Assembly (NCBI GenBank): GCA_910588875.1
Contig: CAJURT010000057.1
Coordinates: 1-8,731, forward strand
Origin: an uncultured Lachnospiraceae bacterium
GTDB taxonomy: Bacteria; Bacillota; Clostridia; Lachnospirales; Lachnospiraceae
DNA: 8,731 bases
Reading direction: 5' to 3'
This document shows, one piece after another, positions 1 through 6,554 of the stretch (positions are counted from its first letter, which is position 1; every line of letters begins with the position of its first letter). The position numbers were made by a program, and so were the translations under genes. The notes under the pieces are model-generated. The model had not been told where the DNA came from and ran no database searches. It worked only from the letters and a program-made list of their open reading frames with translations.

Positions 1-84
1 TGCCTTCCGGGATTCAAGGTCTTCAAAGTGGCCTTTGATCACCTTAAGTTTACCATATATCTGAAAATGAACGGGGAAATCTGA
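1..84 (+). CDS. Possible C-terminal tail of an upstream gene (partial)
   Basis: Reading from base 1, one frame stays open for 27 codons and ends with TGA at 82-84, giving a peptide ending in IYLKMNGEI. The other two forward frames close earlier (stops near 38 and 62). Codon use resembles the neighbouring genes, and the next gene is on the same strand about 80 bases downstream, so this is plausibly the end of an upstream operon member. The fragment is too short to assign to a family and could be a chance open stretch. Confidence 0.35.
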   Translation, partial: CLPGFKVFKVAFDHLKFTIYLKMNGEI

Positions 85-167
85 GGTGTTTTTTAGCCTT
101 AAACAGTGAGAATTCATGAATAGGAGGAAAAACTGTTAAGGGAGTTAGACATGAGGAGATTAATAAA
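85..167 (+). promoter_or_regulatory. Leader of the first lipoprotein gene with two tiny ORFs
   Basis: The region carries an imperfect inverted repeat (97-106 against 133-141, one bulged base, loop of about 26 bases) with an AGGAGG sequence at 122-127 in the loop. Two very short reading frames are visible: 116-139 (7 codons plus stop) and 151-171 (MRRLIK). The second follows AAGGGAG at 138-144 and its stop overlaps the lipoprotein ATG as ATGA. The lipoprotein's own ribosome binding site GAGGAGA (153-159) lies inside this mini-ORF. No convincing -35/-10 pair was found. A leader-peptide or coupling role is speculative. Confidence 0.25.
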
Positions 168-1292
168 ATGAAAAAGAAACAAAAACCATTGCGGCAAGCA
201 ATATTCCTATCGCTTATTTTATTGACAGCTTGCGCCAACAAAGAAAAACAGCCGGAAACCCCTATTACGGTTTCCCGGATTGAGGAGACAGGGGAAGAGG
301 GAGAAGGGAAAAAAGAAGAAAGAAAAGAGGAGAGAGCCCGGGAAGACATGGCCGACGGATCGGTGACGGACAAGGAATCTCAGCCAGCCGGGCAGCCAAA
401 AACCCAGATCGCAGCCGCAGATTTTTCCCGTCCTCCGGAAGTTATGGCACAGGAAGCAGTACCGGCAGCAGCCATGGCTTCTGTTTCCCAGGATGAAAAG
501 ATCCAGCATATCCGGAACATCTATAACCGCACAGTGGGAAACCAGGGCAGCTACCGCCAGTCTGGCGGATGCTATTATACGGCAGAGGGCGTGCTGGCCA
601 AAGCAGTGGCATCAAATGGGAATACAACATTGGACGAGACCATGCATAAGAACGGTTATACCACCTATAGCCTTGAGTATTATTATGAGGATTGGGCAGA
701 TGGGGACCGCTATCCGGTTTTTATCTATGCTGTGATTGATAAAAAGGAGTACCGTTACTATTTTTGCGAGGGTGAATTTATCCGCCGGGTCGGGCCGGAA
801 GGGGGCGGCAATACCAATGACAGCCCGGAAATGAATACATTTATTCAAACATTGCGGGATGTGGGAGCGTATTACCGTAACGGGGCAATGGCTCCGGCTG
901 CGGCAGAGACAGCGGCAGCAAGGGCAGATTGGAGCCGGGCAGATAAGATTGCCTACATAGACTCCGTCTATAACGGCGGGGGCAGCCATACCCAGAAGAT
1001 AGTTCTGTCCACCGGGAACCCGGTTTTGGATGAAGCGATGAAGAAAAACGGATATTCCGATTATTTGCTGGAGTGCTATTACGATGAGAGCATCGGCACT
1101 GGCAGCGGATGTGATACTGCCATGCTGATCCATGCTTGGATTGACGGCAAGCAATACTGGTATTATTTCTACAACGATGAATATATTTGCCGGATCGGGC
1201 CGGAAGGGGGCGGCAACCGCAACGATACCCCGCAGCTAAATTCATTTATTCAGACCCTGCATGATGAGTGCGCGAGGAACTGCTATTTTTAA
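168..1292 (+). CDS. Lipoprotein with duplicated tyrosine-rich C-terminal module
   Basis: This 374-residue protein is predicted to be exported and lipid-anchored on the outer face of the membrane. A basic start (KKKQK) and a hydrophobic stretch (11-21) lead to the lipobox L19-T20-A21-C22. Residues 23-105 are a charged, Glu/Lys-rich low-complexity spacer. Two copies of a module follow, about 109-236 and 259-367. Each has a start like DKI..I..VYN, a core with LDE(T/A)M.KNGY and LE(C/Y)YY, an aromatic strand (YRYYF / YWYYF), and the end R(V/I)GPEGGGN.ND.P..N.FIQTL. The module belongs to no family I recognise. The ATG at 168 is chosen for GAGGAGA at 153-159 and the immediate signal peptide. The protein ends in Cys-rich ARNCYF. 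A truncated paralogue lies at 6555-7004, and the downstream gene follows after 69 bases. The lipoprotein call is firm; the function is unknown. Confidence 0.85.
   Translation: MKKKQKPLRQAIFLSLILLTACANKEKQPETPITVSRIEETGEEGEGKKEERKEERAREDMADGSVTDKESQPAGQPKTQIAAADFSRPPEVMAQEAVPAAAMASVSQDEKIQHIRNIYNRTVGNQGSYRQSGGCYYTAEGVLAKAVASNGNTTLDETMHKNGYTTYSLEYYYEDWADGDRYPVFIYAVIDKKEYRYYFCEGEFIRRVGPEGGGNTNDSPEMNTFIQTLRDVGAYYRNGAMAPAAAETAAARADWSRADKIAYIDSVYNGGGSHTQKIVLSTGNPVLDEAMKKNGYSDYLLECYYDESIGTGSGCDTAMLIHAWIDGKQYWYYFYNDEYICRIGPEGGGNRNDTPQLNSFIQTLHDECARNCYF
786..1265 (+). repeat. Internal duplication in the lipoprotein gene
   Basis: The ends of the two protein modules are still alike at DNA level: 790-811 and 1195-1216 are identical over 22 bases, encoding the GPEGGGN segment. 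The flanking bases (ATTTATTCA at 839 and at 1244) are also shared. The copies are about 405 bases apart, one module plus linker. This supports an in-gene duplication rather than convergence. Confidence 0.75.
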
Positions 1293-1350
1293 AAGACATA
1301 GTACCTCCGGCAGACGAGGGGGAGGATGATGATAAGTACAAAAAGAAAGC

Positions 1351-1356
1351 AGGTGA
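1351..1356 (+). promoter_or_regulatory. Ribosome binding site that decides the start at 1362
   Basis: AGGTGA sits five bases before the ATG at 1362, where the protein opens MVCPKCGK as zinc-ribbon proteins of this type usually do. In-frame ATGs at 1326 and 1329 lie directly against GGAGG (1321-1325) with no spacer for the first and three bases for the second, so they are poor starts. They would also add a 12-residue basic extension (MMISTKRKQVKY). Confidence 0.6.
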
Positions 1357-1361
1357 AATAT

Positions 1362-2588
1362 ATGGTTTGTCCAAAATGTGGAAAGCAGATCATGGAAAAT
1401 GCAAATTTTTGCAGGAATTGCGGGGCTTTGCTGCCTATGGGTACAGGAAATGCAGGTTCCGGCCAAGAAAAAGGAAAAAGAAAAGGCATATTCCGCCAGC
1501 TGGCAATTTTGCTGGCTGGTATTGCCGTGCTGGTATTGGCGGCATTTGGCGGCTTTTACGGATACCGCATGCTGTGGGGCGGAGGAGAGGGTGCCTTTTT
1601 AGCAAAAAATGAGGAGAGGGACGAAAAAGAACAGGATCCGGCGGGAGAGAGCCAAGACAAACAAGAAGAGGGCAGCCAGGACATTGGAAAGGAAGAGGAA
1701 GAAGGGCAGGACGGTACCCAGGAGGACGGTACCCAGGGAGACGGCATCCAGGAGGAGGGCATCCAGGAGGACGGCATCCAGGAAGACGGACATGAGGAAG
1801 AAAGCGCCCCGGCTCTGGCAGCCGCCTGGCAGCAGGATGGCAGCCGGTGGTATTACTATGATAACCAGGGAAACATGGTAAAAAATGCCTGGGTGGGGGA
1901 TTACTTTGTGGGCACAGATGGCGTGATGCAGGTGAATACCCTGACAGCAGATGGTTATTGGCTGGATGAAACCGGGCTGGCCAGCGAAGGCATGAGGATC
2001 TATGGGGAATGCTTATTTGAGCCCACCAGGTACCAGAAGAATGAGGATGGTTTTGTGATTACCGGCAATATCTGTGACACCGGGTATGCATCGGAGGAGT
2101 ATATGAGGTCGCTTAAGGTTGGGGACATTGTCATGCGGCCTGCAGACGGGGCTTACGGAAGGGCATGTGTGTTTGATACGGAATCCGTAATCACGGGGGT
2201 GACGGACTATCAAAATCAAAGCTATGATGTGAATGGAGAACCGCTTTACCCGGATGCCCCGATTGAGCATCTGATATATACGCAATCGACAGACTCCCAG
2301 GATGACGGGTATGGGCCCGTATACTATACTTTAGGTTCCCGGTGGATGCAAGGATGGCAAGAAAGCAGCATGGAATGGCCTTTGTACCGGATTATAAAAA
2401 AGGATGTAACCCTGGCAGCGGATGAGGATACGATGTTTCTACCGGCTAAGGCCGAATGGGATGACAATTATGAGCCGTATTCCCTAGAGGACTACCTGGA
2501 GAGGGAGTGGCGGGGCGTTGCGAAAATCAGGGCGTCCAATGGGCATATTGATTCCCTGGAGGATTTATATGAGAACTATGTGGGATGA
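1362..2588 (+). CDS. Zinc-ribbon membrane protein with wall-binding-like repeats
   Basis: This 408-residue protein has a modular layout. An N-terminal zinc ribbon has C3, C6, C17 and C20. A basic patch (KGKRKGIFR) precedes a single transmembrane helix at about 44-66. An acidic low-complexity linker spans 84-147 and contains six 5-residue repeats of the type DG(T/I)QE. Choline/glucan-binding-like repeats lie at about 156-207 (WQQDGSRWYYYDNQGNMVKN, then DG..W..ETG). A C-terminal domain of about 200 residues is not recognised. By the positive-inside rule the zinc ribbon is cytoplasmic, and the linker and repeats extend into the wall. The wall-binding family usually binds choline or polysaccharide, but the ligand here is unknown. 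Starts at 1326 or 1329 are possible, giving up to 420 residues. The gene lies 69 bases after the lipoprotein gene, probably in one transcript. It may be an anchored sensor or adaptor; no enzyme motif was seen. Confidence 0.8.
   Translation: MVCPKCGKQIMENANFCRNCGALLPMGTGNAGSGQEKGKRKGIFRQLAILLAGIAVLVLAAFGGFYGYRMLWGGGEGAFLAKNEERDEKEQDPAGESQDKQEEGSQDIGKEEEEGQDGTQEDGTQGDGIQEEGIQEDGIQEDGHEEESAPALAAAWQQDGSRWYYYDNQGNMVKNAWVGDYFVGTDGVMQVNTLTADGYWLDETGLASEGMRIYGECLFEPTRYQKNEDGFVITGNICDTGYASEEYMRSLKVGDIVMRPADGAYGRACVFDTESVITGVTDYQNQSYDVNGEPLYPDAPIEHLIYTQSTDSQDDGYGPVYYTLGSRWMQGWQESSMEWPLYRIIKKDVTLAADEDTMFLPAKAEWDDNYEPYSLEDYLEREWRGVAKIRASNGHIDSLEDLYENYVG
1710..1799 (+). repeat. In-frame 15-bp minisatellite, six units
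   Basis: Six consecutive 15-base units start at 1710, 1725, 1740, 1755, 1770 and 1785. The consensus is GACGG(T/C)A(C/T)CCAGGAG, encoding DG(T/I)QE. The first five units differ from each other by only a few bases; the last (GACGGACATGAGGAA) is more degenerate. Because the unit is a multiple of three, copy-number changes would lengthen or shorten the protein's acidic linker without breaking the frame. Confidence 0.85.
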
Positions 2589-2737
2589 TGGGGAAAACTG
2601 GTCATTGATACCATAATATAGGCTATTGGTCAGGAAACCGCCGAAAACAGGAGAGGATGTGGTAAGCTTTAACCATCAAAAGGAAACAAACCATACAGGA
2701 AAAAAGGTTTGTAAAAAACTGGAAAAGAGGGGATGTC
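2589..2737 (+). other. 149-base intergenic gap before the FHA gene
   Basis: This is one of the larger gaps in the block. It holds a 7-bp inverted repeat, ACAAACC at 2686-2692 and GGTTTGT at 2706-2712, with a 13-base A-rich loop. There is no T-run after it, so it is not a good intrinsic terminator. An AT-rich patch near 2610-2630 could hold a promoter, but I found no -35/-10 pair at acceptable spacing. Nothing coding is evident. Confidence 0.3.
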
Positions 2738-3988
2738 ATGTATTGCTCAAATTGCGGAAGGAAATCTGAGGAAAGCATAAAGTTCTGTGTTTACTGCGGT
2801 GAACTCTTAGACGGAGAGGATGGCAGCGGGAGGCGGGAAGTGGCGAAGCCGACCGCGGAGCCGGTATTTACAGGGAGAAGGAACCAGGCGGGGAGGCAAC
2901 CGGGCAGAAACCCGGCGCCGCAGGATATGGGCTGCCGGCGGGCAAGGGCAGGGGCGTTTTCAGAAGAAGCGAGGAGCGCTGCTTCTGGCAGGAGGATTAC
3001 CTTTATCCTGGCAGTGGCTTTGAATGCTTTGGTGATTAGCATGGGATTCACGAGGTGGGTCGGGATACGGATTTCTTTTGCGGGGTTCAATGAGCGCTAC
3101 CACTTGTGGGAAGTGGTTCAGCTGGTAAACGATATTGCCAATCTTTCCGGGCAGAGTGATTTGGAAATTTTTTCCTTGTTTTTGGCGGTACCACTGATTC
3201 TCTGGCTGGCGGCGATGCTGTTCACCTTATGGGGTATTCTGGTATGGGTGATCAACCAGGCACGCAGGAAGGCGTGGAAATGGTATGTGGGTGCATCAAT
3301 CCTACAGATGATGTCAGCAATGGCTTTTTTGGCCACAGCGTATGGAATGCGGTTTTTAATTAATTACGGCATCGCCTGGGAATTGGAAAGGAGGATAGGA
3401 TGGCGTCCGGATTCTGTCACGGTCGGGGAAGCCATCCAGGTTTCGATCTGTCCATGGCTTGTGCTGGGGCTGTCCATATTCCTGCTGATTATGTTTTCTG
3501 CATCCAGGGATCCGGCCAGGGAAGAGTCCCTGGATGAGGCGGAGCCAGTCCTTTTTGCCGCTTTGCCGTCCATGACGGCAGACAGCCTGGAGGATGGACG
3601 GACAATGATGCTGGATCCGGAAGATGACCGCACAATCATGCTGGATATGGAGGGATCCGGGACAGAGGAAGGGGAGTATTTCCGGGTGGTGCTCCAGGGC
3701 AGGAAGCCAGGCTCTCTGGTATATACCTGCAAAGTCAGTGGGCCGGTGGTGATCGGCCGGGATCCGAGGGAAGCAGATATGGCGGTGGAAGGGGATAAGT
3801 CGATATCCAGAAGGCATTGCCGCCTGTTTGGCGAAGGGGCTGCCTGTTTTGTGGAAGACTTAAATTCTGCCAACCATACATACTTAAACGGGGAGATGCT
3901 TACTGCCCCGATGCCTCTTAAGGAAGGGGATATTTTGAAACTTGGCACAGTAGAACTGGTTGTGGCAGAATGTTCTTTCGTTATATAA
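2738..3988 (+). CDS. Zinc-ribbon, four-TM protein with C-terminal FHA domain
   Basis: This 416-residue membrane protein starts MYCSNCGRK, with zinc-ribbon cysteines C3, C6, C17 and C20. A basic, Gly/Arg-rich linker (30-86) follows. About four transmembrane segments lie at 87-106, 143-172, 182-204 and 236-254. A linker with two repeated motifs (GRTMMLD around T289, DRTIMLD around T299) leads to a forkhead-associated domain at about 316-414. FHA hallmarks are G340-R341, S355/S357, H360 and DLNSANHTYLNG (374-385), with His in place of the usual Gly at 380. FHA domains bind phosphothreonine peptides. With four helices, the zinc ribbon and FHA domain would both be cytoplasmic. The ATG at 2738 is preceded by AGAGGGGAT (2726-2734). 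FHA domains are recurrent in type VII secretion loci (EssC carries them in type VIIb systems), which fits the effector downstream. No kinase or phosphatase gene is in the window. Confidence 0.88.
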   Translation: MYCSNCGRKSEESIKFCVYCGELLDGEDGSGRREVAKPTAEPVFTGRRNQAGRQPGRNPAPQDMGCRRARAGAFSEEARSAASGRRITFILAVALNALVISMGFTRWVGIRISFAGFNERYHLWEVVQLVNDIANLSGQSDLEIFSLFLAVPLILWLAAMLFTLWGILVWVINQARRKAWKWYVGASILQMMSAMAFLATAYGMRFLINYGIAWELERRIGWRPDSVTVGEAIQVSICPWLVLGLSIFLLIMFSASRDPAREESLDEAEPVLFAALPSMTADSLEDGRTMMLDPEDDRTIMLDMEGSGTEEGEYFRVVLQGRKPGSLVYTCKVSGPVVIGRDPREADMAVEGDKSISRRHCRLFGEGAACFVEDLNSANHTYLNGEMLTAPMPLKEGDILKLGTVELVVAECSFVI

Positions 3989-4030
3989 AAATATAAAACA
4001 AATCATACATTTAGGGAAAGGAAACGGTGA

Positions 4031-4303
4031 ATGAAAATGGAAAAAGAAAGCGGCGGACGTGCAGCGGTATCTATGGTAATGGGGATTGTGTCAATGGTGG
4101 GGTGCTGTGTGCCGCTGCTGCCGGTTGGCCTGGCATTGGCAGCAATCATCGTAGGCATTGGCAGCATGGTAAAGAATGACGGATCACGGGGAATGGCGAT
4201 TACAGGTGTGGTCTGCGGAGGATTAGGGCTGGTCATGGGGCTGATTTCAGCGATTGGATGGATGAATTGGCTTCTTTTTTCTATCCCCCCGATGCGCATG
4301 TAG
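4031..4303 (+). CDS. Small two-TM DUF4190-like membrane protein
   Basis: This 90-residue protein has a short charged N-terminus (MKMEKESGGR). Two Gly/Ala-rich hydrophobic segments follow, at about 13-41 and 53-79, separated by SMVKNDGSRGMAI. The helix / charged turn / G-I-x-x-G-x-x pattern is typical of DUF4190 proteins, small predicted integral membrane proteins of unknown function common in Gram-positives. The start at 4031 follows an AAAGGAAA sequence (4017-4024); an in-frame ATG at 4037 is an alternative. The gene begins 42 bases after the FHA gene and ends 58 bases before the chaperone-like gene, so it is probably co-transcribed. Its role here is unknown. Confidence 0.75.
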   Translation: MKMEKESGGRAAVSMVMGIVSMVGCCVPLLPVGLALAAIIVGIGSMVKNDGSRGMAITGVVCGGLGLVMGLISAIGWMNWLLFSIPPMRM

Positions 4304-4318
4304 AAATGGTGTAGTCAG

Positions 4319-4354
4319 AGAACCAGGGAGGCCTGGAATACAACAAGAAGGAGA
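4319..4354 (+). repeat. Leader repeat, copy A (before the chaperone-like gene)
   Basis: AGAACCAGG (4319-4327), a 7-base segment, and GGAATACAACAAGAAGGAGA (4335-4354) form the leader and ribosome binding site of the gene at 4362. The same two blocks occur without the 7-base insertion at 6913-6941, before the TM2 gene. In total 29 bases are identical between the two copies, split by one indel. Confidence 0.8.
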
Positions 4355-4361
4355 GAAGGAC

Positions 4362-5072
4362 ATGGCATCGATCGTCACATTAGATCAGCAGGAATTTGGA
4401 ACATTGATGTTTTTGTTTGGGATCAGGGAGATACCAGGATTTCCGGAGCTGCAGACCCCTGTTTCCGGAGAGGTGGCAGAGACTGCCGCGAGATCGTTGA
4501 TGGAAAAGGGGTACTTGGCCGAAGGTGAGGAAGAGCCCTCGATCTCTATGGAGCTGGCCGCTATGCTCCGTGTCCTTCGGGAGCAGGACGGGGGGTTTGC
4601 GGTCTTAAAGAGGGATCGGGAGAAGGTGCTGCGGCATTTGGCCTTTTATTTCAGCGGGGAGATGATCCTACAGCTGGAGGCCAGGCAAGAGGGAGAAGGC
4701 TATCAGATGCTGGGCCTTCCCTATCTCCCGCTGGCCGTGGGCTCTCTGGCCGGTCAGATCGGAGTGTTTAAAAATAAGGAGACCCGTCTCTTGCTGGAGA
4801 CCGGGCTTGATGAGGCGGATCTGGAGAAAGAGCTGGGTATCGACCAGACTTTAGTGGAGCAGATGTGGATCATGACCGGCTGGGACCGGCTGGGCGATGA
4901 GAAGGGATGTATCTTTTTCTTATGGGAGATGGCGGATCGGCAGATCCTGTTCCAGATGAGCGGGGAGCGTGTCAAGGTGACAGAGCCAGACAAAGCGGAT
5001 CTGGTCAATGCCTGTACATGGTGGATGAGCAAGGTCCACGGGCAGTCCATGCGGGATAAAGGGATCGCATAG
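4362..5072 (+). CDS. EspG-like type VII secretion chaperone candidate
   Basis: This is a 236-residue soluble protein with no signal peptide or membrane segment. It opens MASIVTLDQQEFGTLMFLFG and carries the pattern SLMEKGYLAEGE...ISMELAAMLRVLRE (45-74). Central segments are strand-like, and it ends with EMADRQILFQMSGERVKV and a helical tail. The overall pattern, a short helix then 'small-x-L-x-x-K-G-x-L' then an Leu-rich helix, resembles EspG / DUF5081-type proteins that escort WXG/LXG or PE/PPE substrates in type VII systems. I cannot confirm the family without a profile search. The start at 4362 follows AAGGAG (4348-4353). It lies 78 bases upstream of the WXG-like effector, with the same GC-rich codon style (many ATC and GAT codons), so the two were probably inherited as a pair. 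Confidence in the ORF is high, in the role moderate. Confidence 0.65.
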   Translation: MASIVTLDQQEFGTLMFLFGIREIPGFPELQTPVSGEVAETAARSLMEKGYLAEGEEEPSISMELAAMLRVLREQDGGFAVLKRDREKVLRHLAFYFSGEMILQLEARQEGEGYQMLGLPYLPLAVGSLAGQIGVFKNKETRLLLETGLDEADLEKELGIDQTLVEQMWIMTGWDRLGDEKGCIFFLWEMADRQILFQMSGERVKVTEPDKADLVNACTWWMSKVHGQSMRDKGIA

Positions 5073-5150
5073 ATAGGATTTAGGATCCGCCAGGAGGATC
5101 GTTTGGGAAGACCATAAGGAAAAGTTGATCGATAGAGAGGTGCTGGATAG

Positions 5151-6425
5151 ATGGAAGGATTTATGGTAAATACTACAAATGTGAATAACTGCGCAAATGA
5201 TATCCAAGGTTATGGAGACAGGATCAAGGGCCTGAAGGATAGTGTCAGTTCTATCCGCTTAGGGATGCGTCATAAGCTGTCCGCCAGAGGGCAGATCGAA
5301 AGGACCCTGCGGGGCATCGAGGACCGTATGCTGGATGAGGCGGCGCTCATGTCCAGCCTGGACCAAGTTCTGGCGCATATCGCAGAGGCCTATCGGAGGA
5401 CAGAACGGGGTCTGGTGACCGAGGGGATCCGCAGATCCGCAGGCGGGCAGGCGGTGACCGAACAGCAGCAGGCGATGATGGATCAGTATATGCAGGCGGC
5501 CATCGGCGATATCCTGCAGGAGGACCAGTTCTCCCAGGAGGCCTGGACGAACGCTTCCATAGAGGAGCGGAAGGAGCTCCTGGATCGTTTTTTAGACCGG
5601 ATGGAAAAGGAGATGGGGATCTCTCTGGAGGACATCCAGTTCAGGAGCGGGGAAGATCTAGGCTATAATGGCGCATATAATTATGAAGATAACTATATCG
5701 CGATTAATGAGGCACTCTTAAAGGGAGACGACCCAAGAGCGGTGATGAGCACCTTAGTGCATGAGGGCCGGCATGCCTATCAGCATGCGGTCTGCGAGAA
5801 CCCGAACCAGTTCCTGGTGACGGCAGATACGATCCAGGGCTGGCAGGATAGTTCGGATCATTATAGAGAGTATCTGCGGGATGGAAAGTATAGTGCAATC
5901 CTTAGCGAGGTTGATGCCCATAATTTTGCTGGACAGGAGCTGCCGAAGGGGCATGTTCTATTGACCAGTGGGATGGGTGATGGGGCGGAGATGTATAATG
6001 CAACGAACACTTCTCCTTTGGATTTATTTTTGAATGTTATTTGGGGGGATAAAACACAGAAAGCAGCAAAAGAGCAAATAGATGCTATGCCGAATGATCC
6101 TTTTGGTGTTAAAAAGCAAGTAAGTACTTATTATAACGATATGGAATATATGGAGCAAACGCTAACTGGATATGAAGAGACAATGTATAAAGATGGATAT
6201 GATGCGGCTAATAAAGAGTTGTATAAAGATATGGCCCAGTTTGGAGGGAACAAAGCATTGAGTGGGGCGAAGGCGGATATACGACAGAATGTCAAAAGCT
6301 CTTCAGTTGAAGGTTTTGTTGCATGGGAAGCTGCTGAAAAGGTAGAAAGGGATTTGGGAAAGACTAGTCTTGGAGAAGCATTTAAAAAGGATAAGGAGAG
6401 ATTAAAAGCGATGATTGGTCTTTAA
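5151..6425 (+). CDS. WXG-like N-terminus with HEGRH zincin domain, probable T7SS effector
   Basis: This 424-residue protein has no signal peptide. Residues 1-90 form two long amphipathic helices broken near 38-44, like a WXG100/LXG-type targeting region, though a literal W-x-G is absent. Residues 100-160 are helical. A metallopeptidase-like domain at about 165-265 contains HEGRH (204-208) in the helix STLVHEGRHAYQHAV, with a downstream SEVDAHNFAGQE whose E253 is the likely third zinc ligand. Residues 283-424 are a Lys/Tyr-rich helical tail with no recognised domain. Proteins of this type are secreted by type VII systems as antibacterial or host-directed toxins; the substrate here is unknown. 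The start at 5151 follows AGAGAGG (5134-5140); an in-frame ATG at 5163 is a possible alternative. Composition changes sharply near codon 282, from about 65% GC (5281-5340) to 32-35% (6001-6060, 6121-6180), suggesting a replaced C-terminus. It lacks an obvious immunity gene downstream. Confidence 0.75.
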   Translation: MEGFMVNTTNVNNCANDIQGYGDRIKGLKDSVSSIRLGMRHKLSARGQIERTLRGIEDRMLDEAALMSSLDQVLAHIAEAYRRTERGLVTEGIRRSAGGQAVTEQQQAMMDQYMQAAIGDILQEDQFSQEAWTNASIEERKELLDRFLDRMEKEMGISLEDIQFRSGEDLGYNGAYNYEDNYIAINEALLKGDDPRAVMSTLVHEGRHAYQHAVCENPNQFLVTADTIQGWQDSSDHYREYLRDGKYSAILSEVDAHNFAGQELPKGHVLLTSGMGDGAEMYNATNTSPLDLFLNVIWGDKTQKAAKEQIDAMPNDPFGVKKQVSTYYNDMEYMEQTLTGYEETMYKDGYDAANKELYKDMAQFGGNKALSGAKADIRQNVKSSSVEGFVAWEAAEKVERDLGKTSLGEAFKKDKERLKAMIGL

Positions 6426-6554
6426 TCTTATATAAAATAAAGAGATGGTACGGACTTTTATCATTGAAAAATCTATGGTGATTTTTAAATCCGCTTACAT
6501 TGAGGAAAATAACAAAAGAAATTCAGCGTGGAACCGAAAGGAAGACGGATAGAC
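6426..6554 (+). other. AT-rich gap after the effector
   Basis: This 129-base stretch continues the AT-rich composition of the effector's 3' end until about 6530. It contains a weak hairpin, AAAAATC (6467-6473) and GATTTTT (6480-6486), with only one G-C pair, so it is a poor terminator. AAAGGAAG at 6537-6544 is the ribosome binding site candidate for the next gene. No small ORF with a good start signal was found. Confidence 0.4.

Noticed and set aside
612..1154. Long minus-strand open frame of 180 codons inside the first lipoprotein gene
   Set aside because: It is antisense to a gene with clear signal peptide and repeat structure, shows no recognisable domain, and other minus-strand frames overlap the same area. 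It is a shadow of the coding strand.
2686..2712. Inverted repeat before the FHA gene as a terminator or riboswitch
   Set aside because: The stem is 7 bp with a 13-base loop and no T-run, and no conserved riboswitch core could be seen.
3364..3948. Minus-strand open frame of 194 codons antisense to the FHA gene
   Set aside because: It lies opposite a well-supported FHA and membrane domain. Its Ser/Pro-rich translation is typical of an antisense frame, and no ribosome binding site or domain was seen.
6467..6486. Hairpin after the effector as a terminator
   Set aside because: The 7-bp stem has a single G-C pair and the T-run is part of the stem itself, so it would be a very weak terminator.
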